Below, in pieces: positions 1-6,008 of a stretch of 6,031 nt of DNA (positions are counted from its first letter, which is position 1; each line of letters begins with the position of its first letter). The DNA comes from Chloroflexi bacterium UBA6265 (GTDB lineage Bacteria > Chloroflexota > Chloroflexia > Thermomicrobiales > UBA6265), in contig DJVD01000037.1 in NCBI GenBank assembly GCA_002440805.1, positions 5,781 to 11,811 of the forward strand, in the 5' to 3' direction. Below the pieces are notes generated by a model that was not told the origin of the DNA, did no database searches, and was given only the letters and a program-made list of their open reading frames with translations. The translations under genes were made by a program, and so were the position numbers.

Positions 1-383
1 TCGGCGATCATCAGCACCTGGTCGGGATATGCCCGCACCACCGGCCAGAGGGTATTGGCTTCGGCGAGTGATTTTGCTTGCGGCTTCTCGCACAACACGT
101 GCTTACCGGCTTCCAGTGCATCGGTCAGCACCTGCGCGGCCAATGGAATCGGCAACGAGATCAGGACGGCATCGACATCCTCCCGTGCCAACAACTGGTG
201 GTACTCGCGCGTGAATTGATCCATATCGGCATCGGCATACCCGGCAAAATGGAGGGCATGATCACGCTCAAGGTCGCAAAAGGCCACGACCTTGTAGCGA
301 TCCTCCAGCGCGAGCAATGCCGGCCAGTGGAGTTTCTCCACCGCCAGGCCTGTGCCAATGATGCCGAGGTTCAGGGTTGTCAT
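1..383 (-). CDS. Gfo/Idh/MocA-family oxidoreductase, N-terminal part (cut by window edge)
   Basis: This is the NAD(P)-binding N-terminal half of a Gfo/Idh/MocA dehydrogenase. The family consists of soluble enzymes that oxidise or reduce sugars, inositols and related polyols. About 127 residues are visible; the family is usually 330-400 residues, so the substrate-binding C-terminal domain lies outside the window. The Rossmann glycine motif is at residues 7-14 (GIIGTGLA), an FCDL strand end at 35-38, a VDAVLISLP strand at 70-78, and the family hallmark EKP at 99-101 within GKHVLCEKP; the Lys of this motif is normally catalytic. The ATG at 381-383 is preceded by AAGGAG with a 7-base spacer, which lies inside the 3' end of the upstream GNAT gene. 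The start overlaps the GNAT stop as ATGA, so the two genes are very probably cotranscribed. The substrate cannot be told from this half. Confidence 0.9.
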   Translation of the reverse strand, partial: MTTLNLGIIGTGLAVEKLHWPALLALEDRYKVVAFCDLERDHALHFAGYADADMDQFTREYHQLLAREDVDAVLISLPIPLAAQVLTDALEAGKHVLCEKPQAKSLAEANTLWPVVRAYPDQVLMIA

Positions 384-925
384 CCTTGTTCTCCTTGCGC
401 GGGTCGACCCATCACGATGATCTGGTCATCCCAGCCGGGATAGCGGAAATCGGGTAACAAATCGCGGAATCCGTGAGCGGCATAGAGCACATGGGCATGC
501 GGCTGGGCAGCCTCGACAGCCAGCAAGACAGGCCGATTGAGGTTTTCAAGGAAAGCATCGATCAGTTGCGTGCCAATACCAAGCCCCTGGAACGCCGGCA
601 GCACGGCGATTTCCGCCAACTCGAGCGCTTTCTCCAGCCATGACTCCTGTCCAGCGGCGATCAACGCATCGCGCACCTGATCGTGCCACCACTGCCCGGG
701 CAAACTGCGATATCCGTAGATGAATCCCACCGGATTGCCATCAATCGCCGCCACAAACATGCGGAAACCAGGCCACGAGACGTGCTTGGGAAAGGTGCCA
801 TTTGCCAGCTCGCGCGCTGCAGCTTCCTCGGCATTGGTAGCCTCCCGCCAGATGGCTGCCACTGCGCCAGCCGCCGAGAGTGCCCGGAATGGCTCGATAT
901 GGTGGATTGTGACGGCTTCGCTCAT
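380..925 (-). CDS. GNAT-family N-acetyltransferase
   Basis: This is a 181-residue protein of the GCN5-related N-acetyltransferase superfamily, which moves an acetyl group from acetyl-CoA to an amine on a small molecule or protein. The acetyl-CoA pyrophosphate-binding motif A is clear: a strand EIAVLP at 105-110 followed by Q113-G-L-G116-I-G118 and the helix TQLIDAFL. A motif B-like stretch, HVLYAAHGFRDL, lies at 145-156. Residues 55-72 (RMFVAAIDGNPVGFIYGY) form the usual central strands. The open frame continues upstream to 1237, but that extension is Cys/Arg-rich and unlike a domain. The ATG at 923-925 has GGAG eight bases upstream and gives the normal family length. The stop overlaps the start of the oxidoreductase gene. 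The last codons (QGEQG) also form the ribosome-binding site for that gene. The acetyl acceptor is unknown; membership of an operon with a sugar-type dehydrogenase hints at small-molecule metabolism, but this is only inference. Confidence 0.88.
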   Translation of the reverse strand: MSEAVTIHHIEPFRALSAAGAVAAIWREATNAEEAAARELANGTFPKHVSWPGFRMFVAAIDGNPVGFIYGYRSLPGQWWHDQVRDALIAAGQESWLEKALELAEIAVLPAFQGLGIGTQLIDAFLENLNRPVLLAVEAAQPHAHVLYAAHGFRDLLPDFRYPGWDDQIIVMGRPAQGEQG

Positions 926-1036
926 GCATGCATCTCCATGACCTGATTGTAAGCGGATGCATTCGCTGTGACCTCCCGGACACAGAGGGGGAGAAACGTT
1001 GATCCCCTCGCTACGCGAATCAGGAATGTAAGCAAC

Positions 1037-1083
1037 GTACGAACGAGCAATTCGAATCGGGGGACGACTTTGGTCGTTCGTAC
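1037..1083. repeat. Inverted repeat in the divergent promoter region (possible operator or hairpin)
   Basis: The arms 1037-1050 and 1070-1083 are reverse complements at 13 of 14 positions; the outer ten (GTACGAACGA / TCGTTCGTAC) match perfectly. The 19-base centre contains a smaller palindrome, ATTCGAAT, at 1050-1057. No T-run follows on either strand and no gene ends nearby, so a terminator is unlikely. Its place between divergent genes fits a dimeric regulator's binding site or a structure in a leader RNA. Which gene it controls, if any, cannot be told. Confidence 0.45.
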
Positions 1084-1211
1084 ACCTCGCCACCCGCGTG
1101 CACGGACTGTGACAATCCTGAACGTGCGATGTGCACACAAACGATTGAGGGAAGAAGGATGGTTCCTCTCTCGATCGTGCGCCATCACACATTGGCTGAA
1201 ATCGTGCAGCA

Positions 1212-1316
1212 CACACCCGCAAACCGGTGTGCTCCACCCTGCCAGCATCTCACGGCTCCCTCTTTTGGGGTGGAGAACCGGGTTGATAGCTGGACTTTCC
1301 TCGGGAGGGAACCCCC
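1212..1316 (+). promoter_or_regulatory. Structured 5' leader of the NlpC/P60 gene with its ribosome-binding site
   Basis: Several complementary segments crowd the 105 bases before the ATG. CACACC at 1212-1217 can pair with GGTGTG at 1226-1231, and CTCCACCC at 1232-1239 with GGGTGGAG at 1268-1275. TCCCTC, near 1257-1262, can pair with GAGGGA at 1305-1310, which contains the Shine-Dalgarno sequence. GGGAGGG at 1303-1309 lies seven bases before the ATG at 1317. The TCCCTC/GAGGGA pairing could therefore hide the ribosome-binding site. The layout resembles a cis-acting RNA switch, but no known riboswitch class is demonstrated. The c-di-AMP (ydaO) class commonly precedes NlpC/P60 genes, but its conserved core is not clearly present here. 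Confidence 0.3.
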
Positions 1317-2288
1317 ATGCAAACGCTCCGATCGCGGACGCGCTTAATCTTCAGTGCGCTCTTCATGGTTGCCATATTGGCAGCCGTTTTCTCGCCCCTG
1401 GTCCCCGCGCCTCGCGCTTCTGCGGAGGAAGGCCGGGTGATGGCCACCGAGCAGGTCTATGTCCGCTCGGGTCCGTCCACTGCCGATGCTATTTTGGGCG
1501 AGCTGCAGGGTGGCGATTGGGTATCGACGACCGGTGCCTCGGAAAACGGGTATGTCGAGATCTACTACGGCGATTGGTATGCGTATGTCTATGCCGATTA
1601 CCTCTCGCTTGATGGCACCGCGGTAACCACCGAGGCGGCTCCCGCCGACACATCCTCCGATGTGACGTGGGGCAGTGATGGATGGCTCTATACGGCTGAT
1701 TCGGTCAACCTGCGGAGCGGCGCCAGCACTGGCAGCGATGTCGTGGAGGTGCTGCCAGCCGGCGTGAGTGTATATATCACCGGCGCGACCAGCAATGGCT
1801 TCTACCAGGTAGAAACCGATTACGGATCCGGCTGGGTCCACAGCGATTACCTGGGCACCAGCGTGCCGGCAGAAGCGCAGGCTGCGGTCACCCAACCGGC
1901 GGTCACCAGCCAGGGCCAGCAGATCGTTGACTTCGCCATCCAGTTCAACGGCTATCCCTATGTGTGGGCCGGCAATACGCCGTCGGGCTTTGATTGCAGT
2001 GGCTTCACGCAGTACGTGGTGCAGAACACCCTCGGCTACGACATTACCCACAGCACAGACCTGCAGGCCACGTATGGCACGCCGGTGGCATGGGGCGAAT
2101 GGCAGCCAGGCGACCTCATTTTCTTCGTCGGCACCGGCGGCACAGGCGGCTTCATCAGCCACGTGGGCATCTATATCGGCGATGGCCAGATGGTCCATGC
2201 CGAAAACCCGGGCACAGGCGTCAAGATCAGCAGCGTGTACAGCTCCTACTACAGCGAGCATTACTACAGTTCCACCCGCCTGGACTAA
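1317..2288 (+). CDS. Secreted SH3b-SH3b-NlpC/P60 peptidoglycan endopeptidase
   Basis: This is a 323-residue exported cell-wall hydrolase. Residues 1-36 form a Sec signal peptide: an Arg-rich start, a hydrophobic core at 10-29, and cleavage after ASA at 34-36. There is no lipobox, so it should be released or wall-bound. Two bacterial SH3 domains follow, at about 41-99 (EQVYVRSGPSTAD...YVYADYL) and 123-181 (DSVNLRSGASTGSD...GWVHSDYL), joined by an Ala/Thr linker. The NlpC/P60 domain runs from about 199 to the end. It shows Y215 of YVWAG, the nucleophile C227 in FDCSGF, H282 in SHVGIYIG and H294 in MVHAENPG, so the Cys-His-His centre is complete. Family members usually cut the D-gamma-Glu to diamino-acid bond of stem peptides, with SH3b domains holding the wall. 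The start has a strong ribosome-binding site (GGGAGGG). The gene is monocistronic, ending at a shared terminator 20 bases downstream. Exact bond specificity is inferred from the family. Confidence 0.95.
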   Translation: MQTLRSRTRLIFSALFMVAILAAVFSPLVPAPRASAEEGRVMATEQVYVRSGPSTADAILGELQGGDWVSTTGASENGYVEIYYGDWYAYVYADYLSLDGTAVTTEAAPADTSSDVTWGSDGWLYTADSVNLRSGASTGSDVVEVLPAGVSVYITGATSNGFYQVETDYGSGWVHSDYLGTSVPAEAQAAVTQPAVTSQGQQIVDFAIQFNGYPYVWAGNTPSGFDCSGFTQYVVQNTLGYDITHSTDLQATYGTPVAWGEWQPGDLIFFVGTGGTGGFISHVGIYIGDGQMVHAENPGTGVKISSVYSSYYSEHYYSSTRLD

Positions 2289-2307
2289 ACGATGCAACAC
2301 CTCTAGC

Positions 2308-2354
2308 AACGTCAAAAGCCCGTTTCCACCAAATGGAAACGGGCTTTTGACGTT
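2308..2354. terminator. Bidirectional intrinsic terminator between convergent genes
   Basis: A perfect 21-bp stem (2308-2328 with 2334-2354) encloses a five-base loop, CCAAA. The core AAAAGCCCGTTTCC has a matching GGAAACGGGCTTTT, so each strand reads a GC-rich hairpin followed by CTTTTGACGTT. It begins 20 bases after the stop of the NlpC/P60 gene and lies six bases beyond the stop of the minus-strand Usp gene. It should therefore end transcription of both convergent units. The T-run is short (four T), but the stem is long and perfect. Confidence 0.88.
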
Positions 2355-2360
2355 CACCGC

Positions 2361-3206
2361 CTAGTGGAAAACGAGTACAGATGAAGTGGCGCGCATCAGA
2401 ATTTCGGTAGTGGTACTGCCCACAACCAGGTGCCGGATGCGCGAGTGCCCATAGGCGCCGATGACAAGCAACTGCGAACCGTGCTCGTCTGCACCGGCAA
2501 GAATAGATTCCGTCACCGCACCTGGACGGATATCGATCTCTACCGTCAGACCCGACCCCTGCAAGTGTGCTTTGGCATCGTGCAAGGCGGGCGGAACATG
2601 CTGCCCATCGCTTATATGCAACAGTTTGGTATGCATGCCGCGCAATAGCGGACGCATGGCGAGAAAGTGGATTGCCTCACCACTACTTTTGCCCGTGTCC
2701 CATGCAATGGTTGCAGCTCTTGGTGGTGAAAACTGGGCCTCAGCAATCAGTACGGGCCGATGGGCTTCGCGTACTACCCGTTCAATATTTCGACCCAGAT
2801 GCTGCGAATCCTGGTTTGCTCCCTCGCCCCGTTTGCCAACGATGACGATCGTTGCTTCATTGACATGCTGTTGCAGGTGATCCAGCACGCTGCCCTGAAA
2901 CAGACGTTGCGAAACCTGATCAATCCCTTCGGCGCGGACTGACGCAGTGACAGTATCAAGAAGCAACCGGCCCCCAGCAATCAGGATGCGATTCTGTTCG
3001 GCATCGAACCGCACTCGCTCCTCAATCGCTGCGTCCGATGCATCCAGAGTCAATCGGGCGCTGTAATCGTTATGGGCGCCAACAAATGGGTGATCGAGAA
3101 CATGAATGATCTCAATTGGCAGGTTTAGCTGCTTTGCCGCCCAAACAGCGTGACGCCAGACACTGTCGGCAAAACGCGATCGATCGATATAGGCGAATAT
3201 GCTCAC
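2361..3206 (-). CDS. Tandem-domain universal stress protein (UspA family)
   Basis: This is a 281-residue cytoplasmic protein made of two Usp domains, about 1-156 and 165-281. Usp proteins are alpha/beta nucleotide-binding stress-adaptation factors, often dimeric. The C-terminal domain carries the complete ATP-binding motif G-2x-G-9x-G-S: G250, G253, G263, S264 in GAYGHSRIRHLVVGSTT. The N-terminal domain has a stretched version, G124-2x-G127-10x-G138 followed by Arg rather than Ser/Thr, so it may not bind ATP the same way. The start is GTG (3204-3206), preceded by AAGGGA with a six-base spacer. The next Met is residue 184, so no ATG alternative keeps the first domain. The gene starts 24 bases after the stop of the SulP transporter gene, so both are probably in one operon. 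A role in modulating or accompanying anion transport is plausible from this pairing but is not shown by the sequence. Confidence 0.92.
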   Translation of the reverse strand: MSIFAYIDRSRFADSVWRHAVWAAKQLNLPIEIIHVLDHPFVGAHNDYSARLTLDASDAAIEERVRFDAEQNRILIAGGRLLLDTVTASVRAEGIDQVSQRLFQGSVLDHLQQHVNEATIVIVGKRGEGANQDSQHLGRNIERVVREAHRPVLIAEAQFSPPRAATIAWDTGKSSGEAIHFLAMRPLLRGMHTKLLHISDGQHVPPALHDAKAHLQGSGLTVEIDIRPGAVTESILAGADEHGSQLLVIGAYGHSRIRHLVVGSTTTEILMRATSSVLVFH

Positions 3207-3230
3207 AGCAGTTCCCTTTCCCGGGCTGGC

Positions 3231-4712
3231 CTAGTGGCCAGGGATATAGTCGAGAGCGTCGGACTTGTTGTAGATAGCCAGCTTGTCCACTGTCGTGGCG
3301 CTGGCCTCGTTCATGCCGATGATGGTGGTTTCGGTGGCATCGCGGCGGAACTTCAACATCACCTTGTCCAGGGCGGCCACTGCCGAGATATCCCAGAAAT
3401 GGGCGCGAGTGAGATCGATGGTCACCGATTCCAGCGCCTCGTGAAAATCAAACGCGTTCACAAACGCCTCCGCCGAGGCGAAGAAGACCTGACCACCCAC
3501 CACATAGGTGCGATGGCGGCCGTCATTCGAAATGGTCGAGCGCACCTCGAACAACTGACCGATCTTCCAGGCGAAGAAGATACCGCTGAGAACCACGCCC
3601 ACCAGCACGCCGTAGGCGAGGTTATGTGTCCACACCACCACGCCCACGGTTGCCAACATCACCACGCTGGATGTGCGTGGATGCACGCGCAAGTTTGAGA
3701 TCGATCGCCAACTGAAGGTACCAACGGAGACCATGATCATGACGGCAACCAGAGCGGGCATGGGCATGCGCCCAACCCAATCACCAAGGCCGACAACGAG
3801 AACCAGCAGCACAACGCCGGCAAGCAGGGTGGAGAGGCGACCGCGACCGCCCGACTTCACGTTGATCACCGATTGGCCAATCATGGCGCAACCGGCCATG
3901 CCGCCAAGGAAACCGGTCACAATATTGGCAATCCCCTGCCCTGTACTCTCGCGGCGCTTGTTGCTACCGGTATCGGTGAAGTCATCGACAATAGTCGCCG
4001 TCATCAGCGATTCAAGCAGGCCAACAATCGCCAGGGGAATCGCGTACGGCAGCAGGATACCGAGCGTCTCAAGGTTGAAAGGAATATCGGGCATCAGGAA
4101 TGACGGCATGCTGGAAGGCAACTCACCCATATCACCAACAGTGCGCACATCGAGACTAAACATCATCGCTGCAGCCGTCAGGATCACGATTGCCACCAGG
4201 GGCGACGGCACCAGCGTGGTGAACCTTGGCAAGCCGTAGATAATCACCAGCCCTGCCAGCACCATTGGATAGGTCACCCAGGTGACGTTGGTGAGTTCCG
4301 GAACTTGCGCCAGGAAAATCAGAATCGCCAACGCGTTCACAAACCCGGTCATCACCGAGTTGGAAATAAAGCGCATGTATTTTGCGACACCGGCCAGACC
4401 TAATAGCACCTGAATTACGCCCGTGAGGATGGTGGCTGCGAACAGGTACTGCAGGCCGTGCTCCTTCACCAGGCTCACCATCAACAGCGCCATTGCGCCA
4501 GTAGCCGCCGAGATCATGCCAGGCCTACCGCCGACGAAGGCAATGATGACCGCGATCGAGAACGAAGCGTACAGGCCCACCTTGGGATCGACGCCCGCGA
4601 TGATCGAGAAGGCAATCGCTTCGGGAATGAGGGCCATAGCCACCACTAGTCCCGAGAGAATATCCCCGCGGATATTTCCGAACCAGTCTTCTCGAGTTCC
4701 TACCAGTGTCAT
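3231..4712 (-). CDS. SulP-family anion transporter with C-terminal STAS domain
   Basis: This is a 493-residue inner-membrane anion transporter of the SulP/SLC26 family, whose members move sulfate, bicarbonate, chloride or dicarboxylates. The N-terminal [25 protein letters not shown] at about 27-51 is the classic SulP signature. [17 protein letters not shown] at about 231-247 and [13 protein letters not shown] near 251-263, followed by a Gly-rich membrane segment, are also family hallmarks. Hydrophobic segments fill residues 15-385. A STAS domain follows at about 401-478, with [18 protein letters not shown] around its usual phosphorylatable Ser position (S443). The frame opens at a GTG six bases upstream. 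I chose the ATG at 4710-4712 because GAGG lies five bases before it, whereas the same GAGG would overlap the GTG. The gene is first in an operon with the Usp gene. The substrate cannot be assigned: no carbonic anhydrase or sulfur gene is adjacent. Confidence 0.94.
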   Translation of the reverse strand: MTLVGTREDWFGNIRGDILSGLVVAMALIPEAIAFSIIAGVDPKVGLYASFSIAVIIAFVGGRPGMISAATGAMALLMVSLVKEHGLQYLFAATILTGVIQVLLGLAGVAKYMRFISNSVMTGFVNALAILIFLAQVPELTNVTWVTYPMVLAGLVIIYGLPRFTTLVPSPLVAIVILTAAAMMFSLDVRTVGDMGELPSSMPSFLMPDIPFNLETLGILLPYAIPLAIVGLLESLMTATIVDDFTDTGSNKRRESTGQGIANIVTGFLGGMAGCAMIGQSVINVKSGGRGRLSTLLAGVVLLVLVVGLGDWVGRMPMPALVAVMIMVSVGTFSWRSISNLRVHPRTSSVVMLATVGVVVWTHNLAYGVLVGVVLSGIFFAWKIGQLFEVRSTISNDGRHRTYVVGGQVFFASAEAFVNAFDFHEALESVTIDLTRAHFWDISAVAALDKVMLKFRRDATETTIIGMNEASATTVDKLAIYNKSDALDYIPGH

Positions 4713-4717
4713 TTTCA

Positions 4718-4721
4718 CCTC
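4718..4721 (-). promoter_or_regulatory. Ribosome-binding site that fixes the SulP start
   Basis: GAGG on the minus strand (within TTGAGGTGAAAATG) lies five bases before the ATG at 4710-4712. The in-frame GTG at 4716-4718 overlaps this site and so is unlikely to be the start. The correction shortens the protein by two residues. Confidence 0.75.
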
Positions 4722-4727
4722 AACTGA

Positions 4728-4754
4728 ATCGGCGGCCGATGCAGGAATATCCTG
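4728..4754. repeat. Two adjacent 13-base dyads in the SulP leader
   Basis: ATCGG-CGG-CCGAT (4728-4740) and CAGGA-ATA-TCCTG (4742-4754) are each five-base inverted arms around a three-base centre, separated by one base. They lie 16-42 bases upstream of the SulP start. They could be operator half-sites or small leader hairpins, or chance in a GC-rich region; the two dyads do not share sequence. Confidence 0.25.
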
Positions 4755-5018
4755 TTTCGGTCGCTACGTTTTGCCGTTTGGTTCAATTGTTCATATCGGG
4801 AAACCAGGGCGGAACTGCCCAGGCACGTACCAACTTTACCCGCCGAATGGCCCTCTGTCGAGAATCGGTGTTGTGTAACCAGCGATCAGTGCTTCCCACA
4901 GATTGCCCGTCCGTACATCTGGACGCTCAATTGTCCACTTGATCATACTGAACGTGCGTCCTGATCAGTTCATGGCTGGGTGAGATCAGCGCTCCAGTAT
5001 CACCACCATTTCTACGTC

Positions 5019-5059
5019 GCCGACACCCGTAGCCGTCGGCCACAAAGCCACCCGGGTGG
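5019..5059 (+). repeat. Hairpin and 12-base palindrome upstream of the M23 gene
   Basis: GCCGAC (5019-5024) can pair with GTCGGC (5035-5040) across a ten-base loop, and the perfect palindrome CCACCCGGGTGG follows at 5048-5059, 52 bases before the ATG. No T-run follows, so this is not a terminator. A regulator site or a leader structure is possible. Confidence 0.3.
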
Positions 5060-5111
5060 AATCCTGTGTGCACCGCGCCACACCACCCCGCACATACGAG
5101 GTCTCAATCTT

Positions 5112-6008
5112 ATGATTCGTTCACGCGCCTTGCGCCTGAGCCTGGTGCTCTTCGGCCTGATGTCGATGCTGGCCATGCCGGTTTCGGCCCAAAATGCAGG
5201 TGAAACCGCCGTCGCCTCCGAGCAGGTATGGGTTCGGTCGGGTCCATCTACCGCCGATCCGATCATCGCCGAGTTGCTCGCCGGCGACACCGTGGAACTT
5301 CATGGCGAATCCAGCGACGGCTTCGTTTCAATTTATTGGGCCGATTACATCGGCTGGGTCTATGCAGATTACCTGGTGTTTGAATCGGGTGATACGCCGG
5401 TGCTGGCGAATCCAACCGAGCCGCAACCCGCAGCTGATACTCCAGCAGAACCAACCGAAGCCGTGACCCCAGAACCCGAACCAACTGAGGTCGCCGTTCC
5501 GAGTAGTGGCGGTTCAATTGCCTGGCCGGTGGCCGGTGGCGAGTGGGAAATCCTGCAGGGCTACAACGGTAGCAGTCACCAGAATAATTCCGACCTGTGG
5601 CAGTATCGCGATTCGCTCGACCTGGTGCGCACCGATGGCAGCACCGCCGGTGAAACCGCCTACTCACCGGTCACCGGCACGGTACGCTGGCTCGATCCGT
5701 CCACGGGCGGCATCAGCATTGATATGGGCAATGGCTATGCCGTAGCCATGTTCCATCTCACCATCGATGGTTCGATCTCCGTTGGCGATGTGCTCACGCA
5801 GGGTCAGGCAGTGGGCTTTATCTCCGATGTGGGGGGAGCCGGGTTTGCGAGCACGCCGCACCTGCACATCGCCGTATGGGCCACCAGCGATGGCGGCAAC
5901 TGGAATCGCACTTCCGTGCCGTTCGAGGGCAGCCTGGCCATTAGTGGCTACAACCTGCCGAACGATGGCTCGGGATTCCAGCACACGGGAATCGTCTTCA
6001 ATCCGTAA
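5112..6008 (+). CDS. Secreted SH3b-M23 metallopeptidase (peptidoglycan hydrolase)
   Basis: This is a 298-residue exported zinc endopeptidase. A signal peptide covers residues 1-26, with Arg residues then a hydrophobic core and cleavage after VSA at 24-26. One SH3b domain follows at about 33-91 (EQVWVRSGPSTAD...GWVYADYL), then a Pro/Glu/Thr-rich linker at about 94-130, then an M23 (LytM-like) domain from about 135. Likely zinc and catalytic residues are H156, D170 in SLDLVRTDG, H215 in MFHLT, and H250 and H252 in TPHLHIAVW. The first ligand pair is normally HxxxD; here His and Asp are 14 residues apart, or five if D161 is used. M23 enzymes cut stem-peptide or cross-bridge bonds. The open frame extends up to 4980, but the ATG at 5112 is chosen because a good signal peptide starts there and GAGGT lies nine bases upstream. 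The SH3b is a paralogue of the one in the NlpC/P60 protein at 1317. Confidence 0.92.
   Translation: MIRSRALRLSLVLFGLMSMLAMPVSAQNAGETAVASEQVWVRSGPSTADPIIAELLAGDTVELHGESSDGFVSIYWADYIGWVYADYLVFESGDTPVLANPTEPQPAADTPAEPTEAVTPEPEPTEVAVPSSGGSIAWPVAGGEWEILQGYNGSSHQNNSDLWQYRDSLDLVRTDGSTAGETAYSPVTGTVRWLDPSTGGISIDMGNGYAVAMFHLTIDGSISVGDVLTQGQAVGFISDVGGAGFASTPHLHIAVWATSDGGNWNRTSVPFEGSLAISGYNLPNDGSGFQHTGIVFNP

Larger units (their letters stand above)
926..1316. other. Divergent intergenic region between the GNAT and NlpC/P60 genes
   Basis: This 391-base region separates two divergently read genes, so promoters for both should lie here. I did not find a convincing -35/-10 pair on either strand; short open frames through it look like chance. 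It holds a 14-base-arm inverted repeat at 1037-1083 and, nearer the plus-strand gene, several potential hairpins described separately. Copies of GTGCAC at 1098-1103 and 1131-1136 are short palindromes of doubtful meaning. No tRNA-like or other known RNA gene was recognised. Confidence 0.6.
4713..5111. other. Divergent intergenic region between the SulP operon and the M23 gene
   Basis: This region of 399 bases must hold the promoters for the SulP-Usp operon (minus) and the M23 gene (plus). No strong -35/-10 pair is visible. The best plus-strand guess, TGGACG near 4920 with CATACT 18 bases later, matches the consensus at only four of six positions in each box and is not called. Two adjacent dyads lie next to the SulP start, and a hairpin plus a 12-base palindrome lie near the M23 start; they are listed separately. 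The frame upstream of the M23 start (from 4980) is open but encodes a His/Arg/Pro-rich stretch without domain character. Confidence 0.6.

Noticed and set aside
1174..1215. Imperfect direct repeat of ATCGTGC...CACAC about 27 bases apart
   Set aside because: Only seven bases match continuously, and there are just two copies; chance explains it.
926..1237. N-terminal extension of the GNAT frame up to 1237
   Set aside because: It would add 104 residues of non-domain, Cys/Arg-rich sequence. The ATG at 925 has a good ribosome-binding site and gives the family length.
1200..1316. A c-di-AMP (ydaO) riboswitch upstream of the NlpC/P60 gene
   Set aside because: The context fits, and fragments such as GGGGTGGA and AGCT...CCTCG loosely recall the class, but the conserved core is not present in the right order. 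It is kept only as a structured leader of unknown type.
968..1612. A plus-strand frame crossing the intergenic region into the NlpC/P60 gene
   Set aside because: It overlaps the real gene in another frame, is Arg/Cys-rich and has no domain.
1344..2357. A 337-codon open frame on the minus strand opposite the NlpC/P60 gene
   Set aside because: The plus-strand reading has a signal peptide, two SH3b domains and an intact catalytic centre. The minus reading has no recognisable domain and is a shadow produced by codon bias.
3150..4239. Long plus-strand frames opposite the SulP and Usp genes
   Set aside because: They are His/Arg/Thr-rich without domains and lie wholly opposite well-supported genes.
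4980..5111. N-terminal extension of the M23 frame from 4980
   Set aside because: It would bury the signal peptide behind 44 His/Arg/Pro-rich residues. The ATG at 5112 starts the signal peptide directly and has GAGGT upstream.
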